Below are positions 31,928-40,438 of a stretch of 64,000 bases of DNA, one piece after another. The stretch lies in assembly GCF_014204795.1 (NCBI RefSeq), contig NZ_JACHMB010000001.1, forward strand, positions 10,490,501 through 10,554,500, written 5' to 3'. Within the stretch, counting starts at the first letter, position 1. Each line of letters starts with the position of its first letter. The position numbers and the translations under genes were made by a program. Under the pieces are notes generated by a model. The model was not told the DNA's origin. It ran no database searches and was given only the letters and a program-made list of their open reading frames with translations. The DNA is from Nonomuraea jabiensis. GTDB taxonomy: Bacteria > Actinomycetota > Actinomycetes > Streptosporangiales > Streptosporangiaceae.

Positions 31928-32527
31928 TCATGACGGCGGGGCGAGGCCGGACATGACGAGCGCGAAGAGGTGGTCGCGGCGCGAGGCGAGGGACGGCGCC
32001 TGGTCGGTGATCCAGCTGAGCGCGTTGACCAGCGCGAACACGTCCGTCCCGTCGACGTCGGCCCGGATGCGCCCGGCCGCCTGGGCGCGTTCCAGGAGGT
32101 GGCCGGCCGCCGAGCGCATCGCCGCGCACGACGCGTGCAGCGGGGACTCCTCGTCGCTGATCGTGGCCATCATCGACGCGGCCAGCCCCCGGTAGGCGCC
32201 CGCGCCCCCGATGAGGTCCCCCAGGAACGCCACCAGCGCCTCGTACGGCGCCTCGCTCTCGCCCAGGGCCTGCGCCCGCGCGGCGAGCCGGTCGAAGTTC
32301 TGCCGCAGCAGCGCCTCCAGCAGCGCCTCCCGGGTGGGGAAGTGCCGGTAGAGCGTCCCGAGCCCGACCTGCGCGCGCCGGGCGATGTCGCGCAGGGACG
32401 CCTCGGTCCCCTGCTCCTCGACGACGACCCGCGCCACGGCGAGGATGCGCTCCCGGTTGCGCCGCGCGTCGGCGCGCAGCTCGGGGGAGGTTTTCGGCGC
32501 GGCGGTATCCGGTGATTCGCCCGGCAT
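31928..32527 (-). CDS. TetR-family transcriptional repressor
   Basis: A 199-residue TetR protein. The N-terminal HTH reads RERILAVARVVVEEQGTEAS then LRDIARRAQVGLGTLYRHFP. A helical ligand domain of about 130 residues follows, opening REALLEALLRQNFDRLAARA. ATG 32527 is preferred (AAGGA 7 bases upstream) over a longer frame to 32581 that would run through the operators. The two GGAGCA dyads in the divergent region control it and the oxidoreductase/LexA-like pair at 32623. Confidence 0.9.
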   Translation of the reverse strand: MPGESPDTAAPKTSPELRADARRNRERILAVARVVVEEQGTEASLRDIARRAQVGLGTLYRHFPTREALLEALLRQNFDRLAARAQALGESEAPYEALVAFLGDLIGGAGAYRGLAASMMATISDEESPLHASCAAMRSAAGHLLERAQAAGRIRADVDGTDVFALVNALSWITDQAPSLASRRDHLFALVMSGLAPPS

Positions 32528-32541
32528 GCACGGTCCTTCCG

Positions 32542-32587
32542 TTGACAAGTGGAGCAGTGCTCCAGTTATGATCCGGAGCACTGCTCC
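32542..32587 (+). promoter_or_regulatory. Promoter with duplicated TetR operator
   Basis: TTGACA (32542-32547) and TATGAT (32567-32572) form a good promoter reading to 32623. GGAGCA-G-TGCTCC (32551-32563) lies between -35 and -10, and GGAGCA-C-TGCTCC (32575-32587) covers the start-site region. The two perfect 6-base dyads are 24 bases apart centre to centre. This is classical repressor placement for the divergent TetR protein. Confidence 0.75.
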
Positions 32588-32622
32588 GAATCATATCGGG
32601 GCCGATTCCGTTGGGAGAACCC

Positions 32623-33618
32623 ATGCCCGCGACCATGCATGCCGTGCGCCTCCACGCCCAGGGCGGCCCAGAGGTGCTCGTGTACGAGGAGATCGCCCGG
32701 CCCGAGCCGGGGCCCGGCGAGGTCCTGGTCCGCGTCCACGCCGCCGGGATGAACCCGCCGGACTGGTACGCCCGCAAGGGCTTCGCCGACATCCCCGAGG
32801 GCATGCGGCCGGAGGTGCCCCTGCCGTTCACGCCGGGGACCGACGTGTCGGGCGTCGTGGCCGCGCTCGGGCCCGGCGTCACCGAGTGGCAGGTGGGGGA
32901 CGAGGTGTTCGGGCTGCTCCGCTTCCCGAGCCTGGACGCCAGGGCCTACGCCGAGTACACCACCGCGCCCGTCGCAGACCTGGCCAGGAAGCCCGCGTCC
33001 GCCGATCACCTGCAGGCGGCGGGCGTGCCGATGGCGGGGCTCACGGCGTACCAGTTCCTGTTCGACTACATCAAGCTCGAACCGGGCAGCCGGGTGCTCG
33101 TCAACGGCGCGGCCGGCGGCGTGGGGCACTTCGCCGTGCAGCTCGCCGTCGACGCCGGCTGCCACGTGATCGGCGTCGCCTCAGGGCGCCACGAGGCGTT
33201 CCTGAAGGATCTGGGGGTGGCCGAGTTCGTCGACTACACGCGGGCCGCCGCCGGAGAGGTGGTGCGGGACGTGGACTACGTGCTCGACGGCGTCGGCGGG
33301 CCCGAGGCGTACCGGCTGCTGCCGGCGATCAGGGACGGCGGCGTCTACAGCCCCGTCTTCCTCGGGCAGTACGGCGAGGAGGAGATGGCCCGGCGGGGCA
33401 TCGAGAAGCGCGGGGGCCAGGTGCGCTCGGACGGGGCGCAGCTGGCGGAGCTGGCCCGGCTGATGGACGAGGGCCGCCTCCGGGTCGGCATCGACTCCGT
33501 CTTCCCGCTCAGGGACGCGGCCAGGGCGCACGAACGGGCCGAACAGGGACACATCCAGGGCAAGATCGTGCTCCAGGTGACCGCCCAGGCGGGCCTGCCT
33601 CTAGCATTTCGCAGGTGA
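32623..33618 (+). CDS. NADPH:quinone-oxidoreductase-like MDR enzyme
   Basis: A 331-residue zinc-free medium-chain reductase. The GroES half shows VLVRVHAAGMNPPDWYARKG and PGTDVSGVVAALGPGV. The Rossmann half shows VLVNGAAGGVGHFAVQLAVD, and the protein ends QGHIQGKIVLQV. Such enzymes reduce quinones or reactive alkenals with NADPH. ATG 32623 has GGGAG 6 bases upstream. A TetR repressor with duplicated dyads controls it, so induction by an electrophile is plausible. Its last codons overlap the start of the LexA-like gene (GTGA). Confidence 0.9.
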   Translation: MPATMHAVRLHAQGGPEVLVYEEIARPEPGPGEVLVRVHAAGMNPPDWYARKGFADIPEGMRPEVPLPFTPGTDVSGVVAALGPGVTEWQVGDEVFGLLRFPSLDARAYAEYTTAPVADLARKPASADHLQAAGVPMAGLTAYQFLFDYIKLEPGSRVLVNGAAGGVGHFAVQLAVDAGCHVIGVASGRHEAFLKDLGVAEFVDYTRAAAGEVVRDVDYVLDGVGGPEAYRLLPAIRDGGVYSPVFLGQYGEEEMARRGIEKRGGQVRSDGAQLAELARLMDEGRLRVGIDSVFPLRDAARAHERAEQGHIQGKIVLQVTAQAGLPLAFRR

Positions 33619-34274
33619 CCACCTACGACGATCCCGACGCGTTCGAGTACCTGGACTTCTCGGCCCTGCCGCCGCGCCAGCAGCGGATCCTGGCCATGAT
33701 CCGCGACTGGGTGGTCAGGTACGGCTATCCCCCGGGCACGCGCGAGATCGGCCGCGCGGTCGGGCTGCGGTCGTCCTCCTCGGTGTCGAAGCACCTGAAG
33801 AGCCTGGAGGACAAGGGGTTCCTGCGCCGGGGCGCGACCATGACCCGGCCGATCGACGTGCGGCTGTTCCTGCGGGCCGCGGCGCCGGAGCCCGCCGGCG
33901 ACGTGGTGAGCGTGCCCGTGGTCGGCGACATCGCCGCGGGCGCTCCCATCCTGGCCGACGAGCACGTGGACGACACCCTCACCCTGCCCCGCGACCTGAC
34001 CGGGCGCGGCACCGTGTTCGCCCTGCGCGTGCGGGGCGATTCGATGATCGACGCCGCGATCTGCGACGGCGACATGGTCGTGGTACGGCAGCAGCCCGAG
34101 GCCCACTCGGGCCAGATCGTCGCCGCGATGATCGACGGGGAGGCCACGGTCAAGGTGTTCCGCCGGCGCGACGGGCACGTCTTCCTCGAACCGCGCAACC
34201 CCGCCTACGACGTCATCGACGGCGACGGCGCCGTGGTGCTGGGCATCGTGGTCTCGGTCCTGCGCAGCGTGTGA
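33615..34274 (+). CDS. LexA-type S24 repressor paralogue
   Basis: A 219-residue LexA-like protein. The N-terminal winged helix reads LPPRQQRILAMIRDWVVRYG, YPPGTREIGRAVGLRSSSSV and KHLKSLEDKGFLRRG. The C-terminal S24 domain keeps the self-cleavage site Ala108-Gly109 (DIAAGAP), the nucleophile Ser143 (RGDSMID) and the general base Lys180 (ATVKVF). All catalytic elements are intact. GTG 33615 overlaps the oxidoreductase stop. Housekeeping actinobacterial lexA genes are normally autonomous near nrdR, so this copy, tied to a TetR-controlled oxidoreductase, is probably a paralogue. Confidence 0.88.
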   Translation: MTTYDDPDAFEYLDFSALPPRQQRILAMIRDWVVRYGYPPGTREIGRAVGLRSSSSVSKHLKSLEDKGFLRRGATMTRPIDVRLFLRAAAPEPAGDVVSVPVVGDIAAGAPILADEHVDDTLTLPRDLTGRGTVFALRVRGDSMIDAAICDGDMVVVRQQPEAHSGQIVAAMIDGEATVKVFRRRDGHVFLEPRNPAYDVIDGDGAVVLGIVVSVLRSV

Positions 34275-34283
34275 GCGCCCCCG

Positions 34284-35168
34284 TCAGGCGAGGACGGCCG
34301 GCTTGAGCACGTCCTCGCACCACTGGCGGAAGGTGGTGGGGGTGCTCGCCCGCGACGTGCGGACGGCGCCGTTGTCGAGGCCGGCGTCCTTGGCCAGCGC
34401 CATGTCGAGCATCCCCTGGGCCATGGCTTCGGACATCCCTCCCTCGACCAGCCCGGACCTGAACGCCTCGCCCGACAGCCGCTCGAAGCGGATCGGCCGG
34501 CCCAGCACCTCGGACATGATCCGCGCCATGTCCTCGAAGGAGAGGTCCTCGGGGCCGAGCACCGGAACCTCCTCGACGCCGCTCCAGGTGTCGTCGAGCA
34601 GCAGGCCGGCGGCGACCGCGGCGATGTCGCGGGTGGCGCAGCTCGGAGCCTTGTGGTCGCCGGAGATCGGCGAGGTGAACATGGACCGGTTCCTGATCAG
34701 CTCGATCTGGCGCAGCAGGTTGTCCATGAACGAGGGCATCGCCAGCGCCCGGTAGTTCACGCCCGTGCTCGCGATCAGGTCGTCCATGGCGAGGGACGCC
34801 GTCACGTACCCGGCGTTCCCGGCCACCGCCGTCCCGCGGCCCAGGGCCGAGACCCCGACCACCCGCTCGACCCCCTGGGCGACGATGGCCTCGCACGCGG
34901 GGCGGCTGAAGCCGACGTAGGCGGCCTCGACGCTCGAGGAGCGCGGGTCGGACGGCACCAGCCAGAAGACGGTGCGGGCGCCGGCGAACGCCTTGGTGAC
35001 CACGTCGAGGTCGCGGTGCGTGCCCACGACGACCTCGGCGTACGCGTGCACCGCGGCCGGGAGCCGGGCGGGGTCGCGCGCGATCACCCGGGTGGGCGCG
35101 CCGGCGGCCATGAGGCGGTCGAGGACCTGGCGGCCGATCTTGCCGGTGGGCGCGGTGACGACGATCAT
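34284..35168 (-). CDS. NmrA-family NAD(P)-binding protein
   Basis: A 294-residue atypical short-chain-dehydrogenase protein. The N-terminal VVTAPTGKIGRQVLDRL is a degenerate GxxGxxG dinucleotide loop. Residues 100-130 read VERVVGVSALGRGTAVAGNA. The substrate half has LGPEDLSFEDMARIMSEVLG and PIRFERLSGEAF, as in NmrA/HSCARG-like regulators and azoreductase-like QorB proteins. ATG 35168 is preceded by AAGGGG. It is divergent from a LysR gene, which may control it. Redox sensing or quinone reduction are the two family options. Confidence 0.88.
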   Translation of the reverse strand: MIVVTAPTGKIGRQVLDRLMAAGAPTRVIARDPARLPAAVHAYAEVVVGTHRDLDVVTKAFAGARTVFWLVPSDPRSSSVEAAYVGFSRPACEAIVAQGVERVVGVSALGRGTAVAGNAGYVTASLAMDDLIASTGVNYRALAMPSFMDNLLRQIELIRNRSMFTSPISGDHKAPSCATRDIAAVAAGLLLDDTWSGVEEVPVLGPEDLSFEDMARIMSEVLGRPIRFERLSGEAFRSGLVEGGMSEAMAQGMLDMALAKDAGLDNGAVRTSRASTPTTFRQWCEDVLKPAVLA

Positions 35169-35273
35169 GAAAACCCCTTGAGGGAAGTGTCGACGGGAAG
35201 GACGGGAGCCAGTCAACCCGGCGCCGCGGCAGACCTGAAGGACCGATTCGATCGCCATTGATACTGTCGAGGT

Positions 35274-36194
35274 ATGAATGACCTGGAGGTCCGGCAGCTC
35301 CGCTATTTCGTGGCCGTCGCCGAGGAGCTGCACTTCGGACGCGCGGCGGAGCGGCTCGGCATGGCGCAGCCGCCGCTGTCCCGCGCGATCCGGGCCCTGG
35401 AGCGGCAGCTCGGCGTGCCGCTGCTGGAGCGCACCACGCGCCACGTCGCGCTCACCCCCGCCGGCGAGACCCTGCTGCGTGACGCCCGGATCGCGCTCGA
35501 CGCGGTGACCGCGGCCGCCCGGCGGGCCCGGCACGCCGGGCGGTCCGAGCCGGGGCTGCGCCTGGCGCTGAAGGCCGACTACGACGGCGGGCTGCTGCCG
35601 CGGATCCTCGCCGCGTACCAGCGCGAGGCGGCCGCCCTGCCGGTGGAGCTCGTGCTGGGCGGAAAGGGGGAGCAGGTGACGGCGTTGCGCGACGGTCGCG
35701 CGGACGTCGCCCTGGTGCCCGCTGCCGTTGACGAACCCTTTGACGTGCATGGGCTGGACGTCGAGCCGCTGCTGACCGAGCCGCGGCTGGTCGCGCTGGC
35801 GGCCTCGGATCCGCTGTCCGCCCGCTCGTGCCTGCGCCTGGCCGACCTGGCCGGCAGGGTCCTCCCCGACGGGACGCCCGCCGACGGCCGGGAAGCCTGT
35901 CCGGCGACGGCCGGGGCCCGGCCGAGACGCCTGGACCTGGCAGAGATCTTCAACCTGGTCGAGGTGGGCAGCATCGTCTGGTTCCCGCCGGCCTCGGTCG
36001 CGCCGCGCCACCCCCGGCCCGGCATCGCGTACCGGACGGTCAGCGATCTGCCGCCGCTCACCCTCACCCTGGCCTGGCCGCACCACAGCCGCTCACCGGC
36101 CGTCGCCGCCTTCGTCCGCACGGCCACCGCCACCGCCGCTGCCACCGCTGCGCATCCGGCGGACGAGCGGGCGCCCCAGCCCGCCACGAGCTAG
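35274..36194 (+). CDS. LysR-family transcriptional regulator
   Basis: A 306-residue LysR protein with the standard N-terminal HTH: LEVRQLRYFVAVAEELHFGR, AAERLGMAQPPLSRAIRALE and LGVPLLERTTRHVALTPAGE. The effector domain follows (about 90-290). The C-terminus is Ala/Thr-rich and a little longer than usual. No clear ribosome-binding site precedes ATG 35274 apart from GAGG. It is divergent from the NmrA-like gene, 105 bases away. It probably autoregulates and activates that gene, as LysR proteins usually do. Confidence 0.9.
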   Translation: MNDLEVRQLRYFVAVAEELHFGRAAERLGMAQPPLSRAIRALERQLGVPLLERTTRHVALTPAGETLLRDARIALDAVTAAARRARHAGRSEPGLRLALKADYDGGLLPRILAAYQREAAALPVELVLGGKGEQVTALRDGRADVALVPAAVDEPFDVHGLDVEPLLTEPRLVALAASDPLSARSCLRLADLAGRVLPDGTPADGREACPATAGARPRRLDLAEIFNLVEVGSIVWFPPASVAPRHPRPGIAYRTVSDLPPLTLTLAWPHHSRSPAVAAFVRTATATAAATAAHPADERAPQPATS

Positions 36195-36235
36195 AACCAC
36201 GCCTCGCCCCGCTCGCCGCCGGCTGCGGCGGCTCC

Positions 36236-37996
36236 CTAGGCCGCCGGGCGGAGGCGGGCGGCGGCCGTGACGCTCAGGAGGGTGCGGGCCAGGGCGTCGG
36301 CCTGGCGCAACAGTGGGGCGTCGGCGCCCGGGCGGGCGAAGCCGGCCGTGCCGGGGCCGCCCGCGGTCCACGGGCCGAGGGCGAAGCGGCGGGGGTGGAC
36401 GGCGCCGGTGCGGGCGACGAGGCGGCGGTCCGGGAGGCGCACGTCCAGGAGCCCGGACTCCTCGCGGCACTCGCCCCGGGCGAAGAGCGCGCCGAGGAGC
36501 GGGTCGGTGCTGCGGGCCACGGTCGGCTCCGGCAACCGGGCCTCCACCAGCGCCCGCGCCGCCACCGCGCCGGGCACGCTCGCGCTGACCGCCCGCCAGA
36601 CCCCCGCCCGCTCGTCCCGCCCGACCCGGATGCCCTCGCCCAGGAACGTGACCACGCCGGCCCGCGCCAGCGCCCGCAGCTCGGCCAGCCGGGAGGCGGG
36701 CGGGCCGCTGGCGAGGTAGTTGTACAGGCCCTGGAACCAGGGATCCGCCGGCACCACCCCGCGCAGCGCGTTCAGGCCGTGGATCAGGGCCAGGTCCGCG
36801 CTGTGCGCCGGGTCGGCCCGCCGCTCCAGGCCGGCCGTCAGGTAGCCGGCCATCCACCGGCCCAGCCCGGCGAGGTCGCCGAAGCGCATCCCGCGCAGCG
36901 GCCGTTCCAGCCGGTCCAGTTGCAGCCGGTCGGCGAAGCGCGGCACCGACCTGGTGACGAGCGCGCGCATCTCCTTCGTGCCCCACTCGGCCGCCGCGAA
37001 GGCGGGCTCGAAGGCGTCCCAGCCCATCCGCGTGCGCGACGGGTGCCCGTTGAACAGCTCGAAGTAGTACGCGTACGCCAGCTCCTTGGCCACCGCCCGC
37101 CGCAGCTCCCCGGCAGGCGTGCCCGGGGTGACGAACCTGGGCAGGCCGGGCGGCGGCGCGGCGAGCCGGTAGCCGATCTTGGCGTGGTACGGCACTCCCC
37201 TGCGCGACCCCACGTACAGGTGCGGCTCCGACCCGCCGGGCACGTAGCGCAGCTCGCCGCCGTGTTCGGTGAAGCGCCCGCCGCGTCCCGACGTGAGCAG
37301 CGCCAGCAGGTCGGCGAACGCCAGCCCGGCGCCCCGTACGAGCACCGGCTCCCCGGCCGGGACCACGCCCGGGTCGAGGTCGGCGGCGTACCCGGCGGGG
37401 AGGTAGGCCAGGCCGTGCCGGGCGGCGAAGGCGAGCTCCTCCACCTCCGGCGGCGAGGGCAGCGCGCCCAGGTGGCCCTGTGCGAGCACCACCGCGTCCA
37501 CCTCCAGCGCTCCCCCGCCGGACAGCTCCACCCGCTGGCCCCCGCGCACGTCGGTCAGGCCGACCGCGGCGGCCCGGTGCAGGCGCACCCGTACGTTGGG
37601 CGGCGCGGTCCGCACCACCTGCCCGAAGGCGAAGGAGAGATAGCGGCCGAGGACCGGGCGCGGCGCGAAGTACCCGGGCTCGCTCCCGAGCCACTCGGCC
37701 AGCGACGGCCCGGGGCGGAGCGGGCCCTCGCAGCGCACCGACCGGTCGGTGAAGACCGTGATGTCGGCGGCCGCCGAGTTGGCCCACAGCAGGTCAGGCT
37801 GGCCCGCGCGCCAGACCCGGCCCGCGCCGTGCGGGTACGGGTCCACCACGTGCACGTCCAGCTGATGGTCTCCGAGCAGTTCGGGGGCGTTGGCGCAGAT
37901 CCGCTCCACGACGGACGTCCCCGTGGGACCGGCCCCGATCACCGCGACAGCGCTCACCCCGACCCCGCCCCGCTCTCCCGTGGTTGCGCGCCGCAT
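36236..37996 (-). CDS. FAD/NAD(P)-binding domain oxidoreductase (PF13454-like)
   Basis: A 586-residue flavoprotein. The N-terminal dinucleotide fold VAVIGAGPTGTSVVERI is followed by DVHVVDPYPHGAGRVWRAGQ and LLWANSAAADITVFTD, the signature of the FAD-NAD(P)-binding family. VDAVVLAQGHLGALPSPPE is the second nucleotide strand. The function of this family is largely unknown; members often accompany natural-product or metallophore genes. ATG 37996 with GGGAGGGG upstream is preferred over GTG 37957. A large AT-rich inverted repeat (38050-38076) lies 54 bases upstream, so expression is probably tightly regulated. Confidence 0.85.
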   Translation of the reverse strand: MRRATTGERGGVGVSAVAVIGAGPTGTSVVERICANAPELLGDHQLDVHVVDPYPHGAGRVWRAGQPDLLWANSAAADITVFTDRSVRCEGPLRPGPSLAEWLGSEPGYFAPRPVLGRYLSFAFGQVVRTAPPNVRVRLHRAAAVGLTDVRGGQRVELSGGGALEVDAVVLAQGHLGALPSPPEVEELAFAARHGLAYLPAGYAADLDPGVVPAGEPVLVRGAGLAFADLLALLTSGRGGRFTEHGGELRYVPGGSEPHLYVGSRRGVPYHAKIGYRLAAPPPGLPRFVTPGTPAGELRRAVAKELAYAYYFELFNGHPSRTRMGWDAFEPAFAAAEWGTKEMRALVTRSVPRFADRLQLDRLERPLRGMRFGDLAGLGRWMAGYLTAGLERRADPAHSADLALIHGLNALRGVVPADPWFQGLYNYLASGPPASRLAELRALARAGVVTFLGEGIRVGRDERAGVWRAVSASVPGAVAARALVEARLPEPTVARSTDPLLGALFARGECREESGLLDVRLPDRRLVARTGAVHPRRFALGPWTAGGPGTAGFARPGADAPLLRQADALARTLLSVTAAARLRPAA

Positions 37997-38049
37997 CGCC
38001 CCTCCCGCCCAGACCGGGGTCCGCCGGGACACCTCCCCCGGCGGAGCGC

Positions 38050-38076
38050 TAATACCTACATTAACAGTAGGGATTA
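38050..38076. promoter_or_regulatory. AT-rich 10-7-10 inverted repeat upstream of FAD oxidoreductase
   Basis: TAATACCTAC (38050-38059) and GTAGGGATTA (38067-38076) are inverted copies with one mismatch around a 7-base AT-rich centre. The block is unusually AT-rich for this DNA. It sits where the promoter of the 36236-37996 gene should be. It could be a metal-regulator or other repressor site; it does not match the DtxR/IdeR or Zur consensus known to me. Confidence 0.6.
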
Positions 38077-38088
38077 CGGGAAAGATCG

Positions 38089-38985
38089 TCAACCCGGCCG
38101 GTGCTCGTCCGGCGGCAGGCACACCGTGAGCGCGCCCGCGACGGCCTTGGCCTTGAGCCGGCTGGTGGGCTCGCGCTCCCCGCCGTCGAGCTCGTACCTC
38201 AGCGGCACCCCGAACCGGGCCGACACCTTCCTGGCCCGCGTGATCCGGACGAACGGCGAGTCGTCGGAGCGTCCCGCGGCCATCCTGCCGATCACCCGCC
38301 CCCATTCGAGCGGCCCCCTGGCGGTCGAGACGCCGACCTCCAGCCAGCCGTCGTCCGGCCGCGCGTCATCGAACGCCTGGACGCCGCCGGCGATCCTGCT
38401 CACGTTGCCCAGCAGCAGGCAGCTCGCCCGGCCCTCGAACCAGGTCGTCCCGTCGATCTTGACCGTCATCGGCACCAGCGGCTCGCCGACGTGCCGGACG
38501 GCCGCCTTGACGTAGCTCAGCTTGCCGAGCCGCTTCTTGGCCCGCCCGCCGGCGTCGGCGATCATCTCGGCCTCGAACCCAGCCCCCGCCATCACCGCGA
38601 AGTGCTCGCCGTTGAGCACCCCCAGGTCCAGCTTCTCCCGCCGGCCGTGGAAGCCGATCCGCACCGCCTCGTCGAGGTCGGCGGGGATGCCGAGGTTGGC
38701 GGCGAACAGGTTCGCCGTCCCGGCGGGGAGCACGGCCATCGGCACGCCGGAGCCGGCCATCGCGTCGGCACAGCGCTGCACCATGCCGTCGCCACCCCAG
38801 ACGAACACCAGCTCGGCGCCCCGGTCGAGGGCTTGCCTGACCTTCTTGGGCGCCTTCCTGCTCTTGGGCACCTCGTACCAGAGGAGCTCGCCGGCGCCCT
38901 CTTCGGTGATGAGCACGCGTAATCTGTCCAGGCCGGCGCCTAGGGTCTTCTTGCGGTGCGCGACGACCGCCACGATGGGGGACAT
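38089..38985 (-). CDS. Diacylglycerol-kinase-family lipid kinase
   Basis: A 298-residue DAGK-catalytic-domain protein that phosphorylates a lipid such as diacylglycerol with ATP. LVFVWGGDGMVQRCADAMAG contains the GGDG nucleotide loop, and VPMAVLPAGTANLFAANLGI the second conserved block. Further on are GVLNGEHFAVMAGAGFEAEM and the C-terminal lipid-site strands (CLLLGNVSRIAGGV). Relatives include YegS and mycobacterial lipid kinases. It is divergent from two PAP2-phosphatase genes, which would catalyse the reverse reaction. Confidence 0.9.
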   Translation of the reverse strand: MSPIVAVVAHRKKTLGAGLDRLRVLITEEGAGELLWYEVPKSRKAPKKVRQALDRGAELVFVWGGDGMVQRCADAMAGSGVPMAVLPAGTANLFAANLGIPADLDEAVRIGFHGRREKLDLGVLNGEHFAVMAGAGFEAEMIADAGGRAKKRLGKLSYVKAAVRHVGEPLVPMTVKIDGTTWFEGRASCLLLGNVSRIAGGVQAFDDARPDDGWLEVGVSTARGPLEWGRVIGRMAAGRSDDSPFVRITRARKVSARFGVPLRYELDGGEREPTSRLKAKAVAGALTVCLPPDEHRPG

Positions 38986-39059
38986 GCGTTCGGGACTACC
39001 CCGGGCACCGGATTTCAGGCGGAGGAATCAATCCCGCGCGCCGGGGTAGCCGTGCGCGA

Positions 39060-39785
39060 ATGAGTATCCACGGCGACCGCAGGCTGGGACTGCGACTGGC
39101 GCTCGCCAGCCTGGCGGTGGCACTCCTCATGATCCCGTTCACCCTGTTGCTCGTCGTGGCCAAGATGCCCGTCAACGGGCTGGACGCGGAGGCCGCGCGA
39201 CATCTGCACGCGTACGCGCTCACCCATCCCGAGGTGACCACGTTCCTCATCGTGTGGACTGACCTGTTCGGGCCGTGGCCGTGGCGCGTCGCGGTCATCG
39301 CGTACGCCGGCTGGCTGCTGTACAAGGGCGCGCCGAGGCTGGCCATCTGGGCGGTCACCACCATCACGGTGGGCGGGCTGCTCGGCCTGGCACTCAAGAT
39401 CGTCGTGGCCCGGGCCAGGCCGCACCTCCCGGACCCCGTCGCGCTGGCGCCGGGCGACTCCTTCCCGTCGGGCCACGCGGTGAACGTGACGCTCGGCGCG
39501 GGCGTGCTCGTCCTGCTCGTCCTGCCCCTGCTGCCTCGGTGGGGGCGGGTGGTGGCGTGGGCCGTCGCGTGCTTCCTGGTGCTGTCCGTCGGCTACACGA
39601 GGATCGCGCTCGGCGTGCACTGGGTGAGCGACGTGGTCGCCGGGATCGTGCTGGGCGTGGCCGTGATCGCCGCGACGGCGGCGGCGTTCGAGACGTGGCG
39701 GCGCGAGCAGGGACGCAGGCCCGCCTCGCCGCCGGTCGAGGGAGTGGAACCCGAGTTCGTGAAAGCGAGCGATGAGCAGAAGTGA
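39060..39785 (+). CDS. PAP2-family membrane phosphatase
   Basis: A 241-residue membrane protein with about six hydrophobic segments. All three phosphatase signatures are present: KIVVARARP (K-x6-RP), FPSGHAVN (PSGH) and YTRIALGVHWVSDVVAG (S/T-R-x5-H-x3-D). It probably dephosphorylates phosphatidic acid or undecaprenyl pyrophosphate at the outer membrane face. Its stop overlaps the GTG of the next PAP2 gene (39782-39785), indicating co-translation. It lies opposite the lipid-kinase gene. Confidence 0.9.
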   Translation: MSIHGDRRLGLRLALASLAVALLMIPFTLLLVVAKMPVNGLDAEAARHLHAYALTHPEVTTFLIVWTDLFGPWPWRVAVIAYAGWLLYKGAPRLAIWAVTTITVGGLLGLALKIVVARARPHLPDPVALAPGDSFPSGHAVNVTLGAGVLVLLVLPLLPRWGRVVAWAVACFLVLSVGYTRIALGVHWVSDVVAGIVLGVAVIAATAAAFETWRREQGRRPASPPVEGVEPEFVKASDEQK

Positions 39786-40438
39786 AACGTTACGCGTTAT
39801 CGATCTTGCTGCCGATGATCCTGATGGCCGCCGTGACGTACGGCGTGGGCAGGGCGATCCTCGCCTGGCCAACCGGTGAGGCGTCGGTGAGCCGGAGCCT
39901 GGCCGCCGGCCGCACCCCGCTGTGGAACACGCTCACCGACCTGGGCAGCAGCCTGTCGGACACCCCGTACATCGTGGCGCTCACCGCGATCGCCGCGATC
40001 GTCTTCAGACTGGTCTACCGGCGCTGGCGCGAGTCGATCTTCCTCGTCGCGGCCGTCTGGAGCCAGTCCCTCATCTTCCTGGCCACCACCGAGGCCGTCG
40101 GCCGGCACCGGCCGCCCGTACAGCACATCGACCCGGCCCCGCCCACCTCCAGCTTCCCGTCGGGGCACGTCAGCGCCGCCGTCGCGTTCTACTGCGGGAT
40201 GGCGCTCGTCCTGAGCACGCATGTCCGCAACAGAGCGCTCCAGGTGCTGATCTGGGCGCTCGGGATCGCCGCCCCGCTCGCGGTCGGCCTGTCGCGCCTG
40301 TACCGCGGCATGCACTTCGTCAGCGACGTGCTCTGGGGCACGCTGCTCGGCGTGGGCTGCGTCGTCATGGCCGCCCGCGCGATCCTGTACGCGCGCGAGC
40401 GGCGGCGGCAGCGCTCAGAACTCGTTCGATCGGCGTAA
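39782..40438 (+). CDS. PAP2-family membrane phosphatase (second copy)
   Basis: A 218-residue protein related to but distinct from the preceding phosphatase. It has FLATTEAVGRHRPPV, SSFPSGHVSAAVAFYC and GLSRLYRGMHFVSDVLWG. The first motif lacks the usual Lys-x6-Arg-Pro spacing Lys (Thr/Glu instead), while the PSGH and SR-x5-H-x3-D motifs are intact. The GTG start overlaps the previous stop. Its last 24 bases overlap the convergent phospholipase-D-like gene. The pair may have separate substrates, such as lipid phosphate and prenyl pyrophosphate. Confidence 0.88.
   Translation: MKRYALSILLPMILMAAVTYGVGRAILAWPTGEASVSRSLAAGRTPLWNTLTDLGSSLSDTPYIVALTAIAAIVFRLVYRRWRESIFLVAAVWSQSLIFLATTEAVGRHRPPVQHIDPAPPTSSFPSGHVSAAVAFYCGMALVLSTHVRNRALQVLIWALGIAAPLAVGLSRLYRGMHFVSDVLWGTLLGVGCVVMAARAILYARERRRQRSELVRSA

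Noticed and set aside
32528..32581. Longer TetR start at 32581
   Set aside because: It would place both operator dyads or the promoter inside the coding region; ATG 32527 has a good ribosome-binding site.
38050..38076. Iron-box (DtxR/IdeR) assignment
   Set aside because: The dyad lacks the TTAGG-TTAGSCTAA-type core; only the GTAGG half resembles it.
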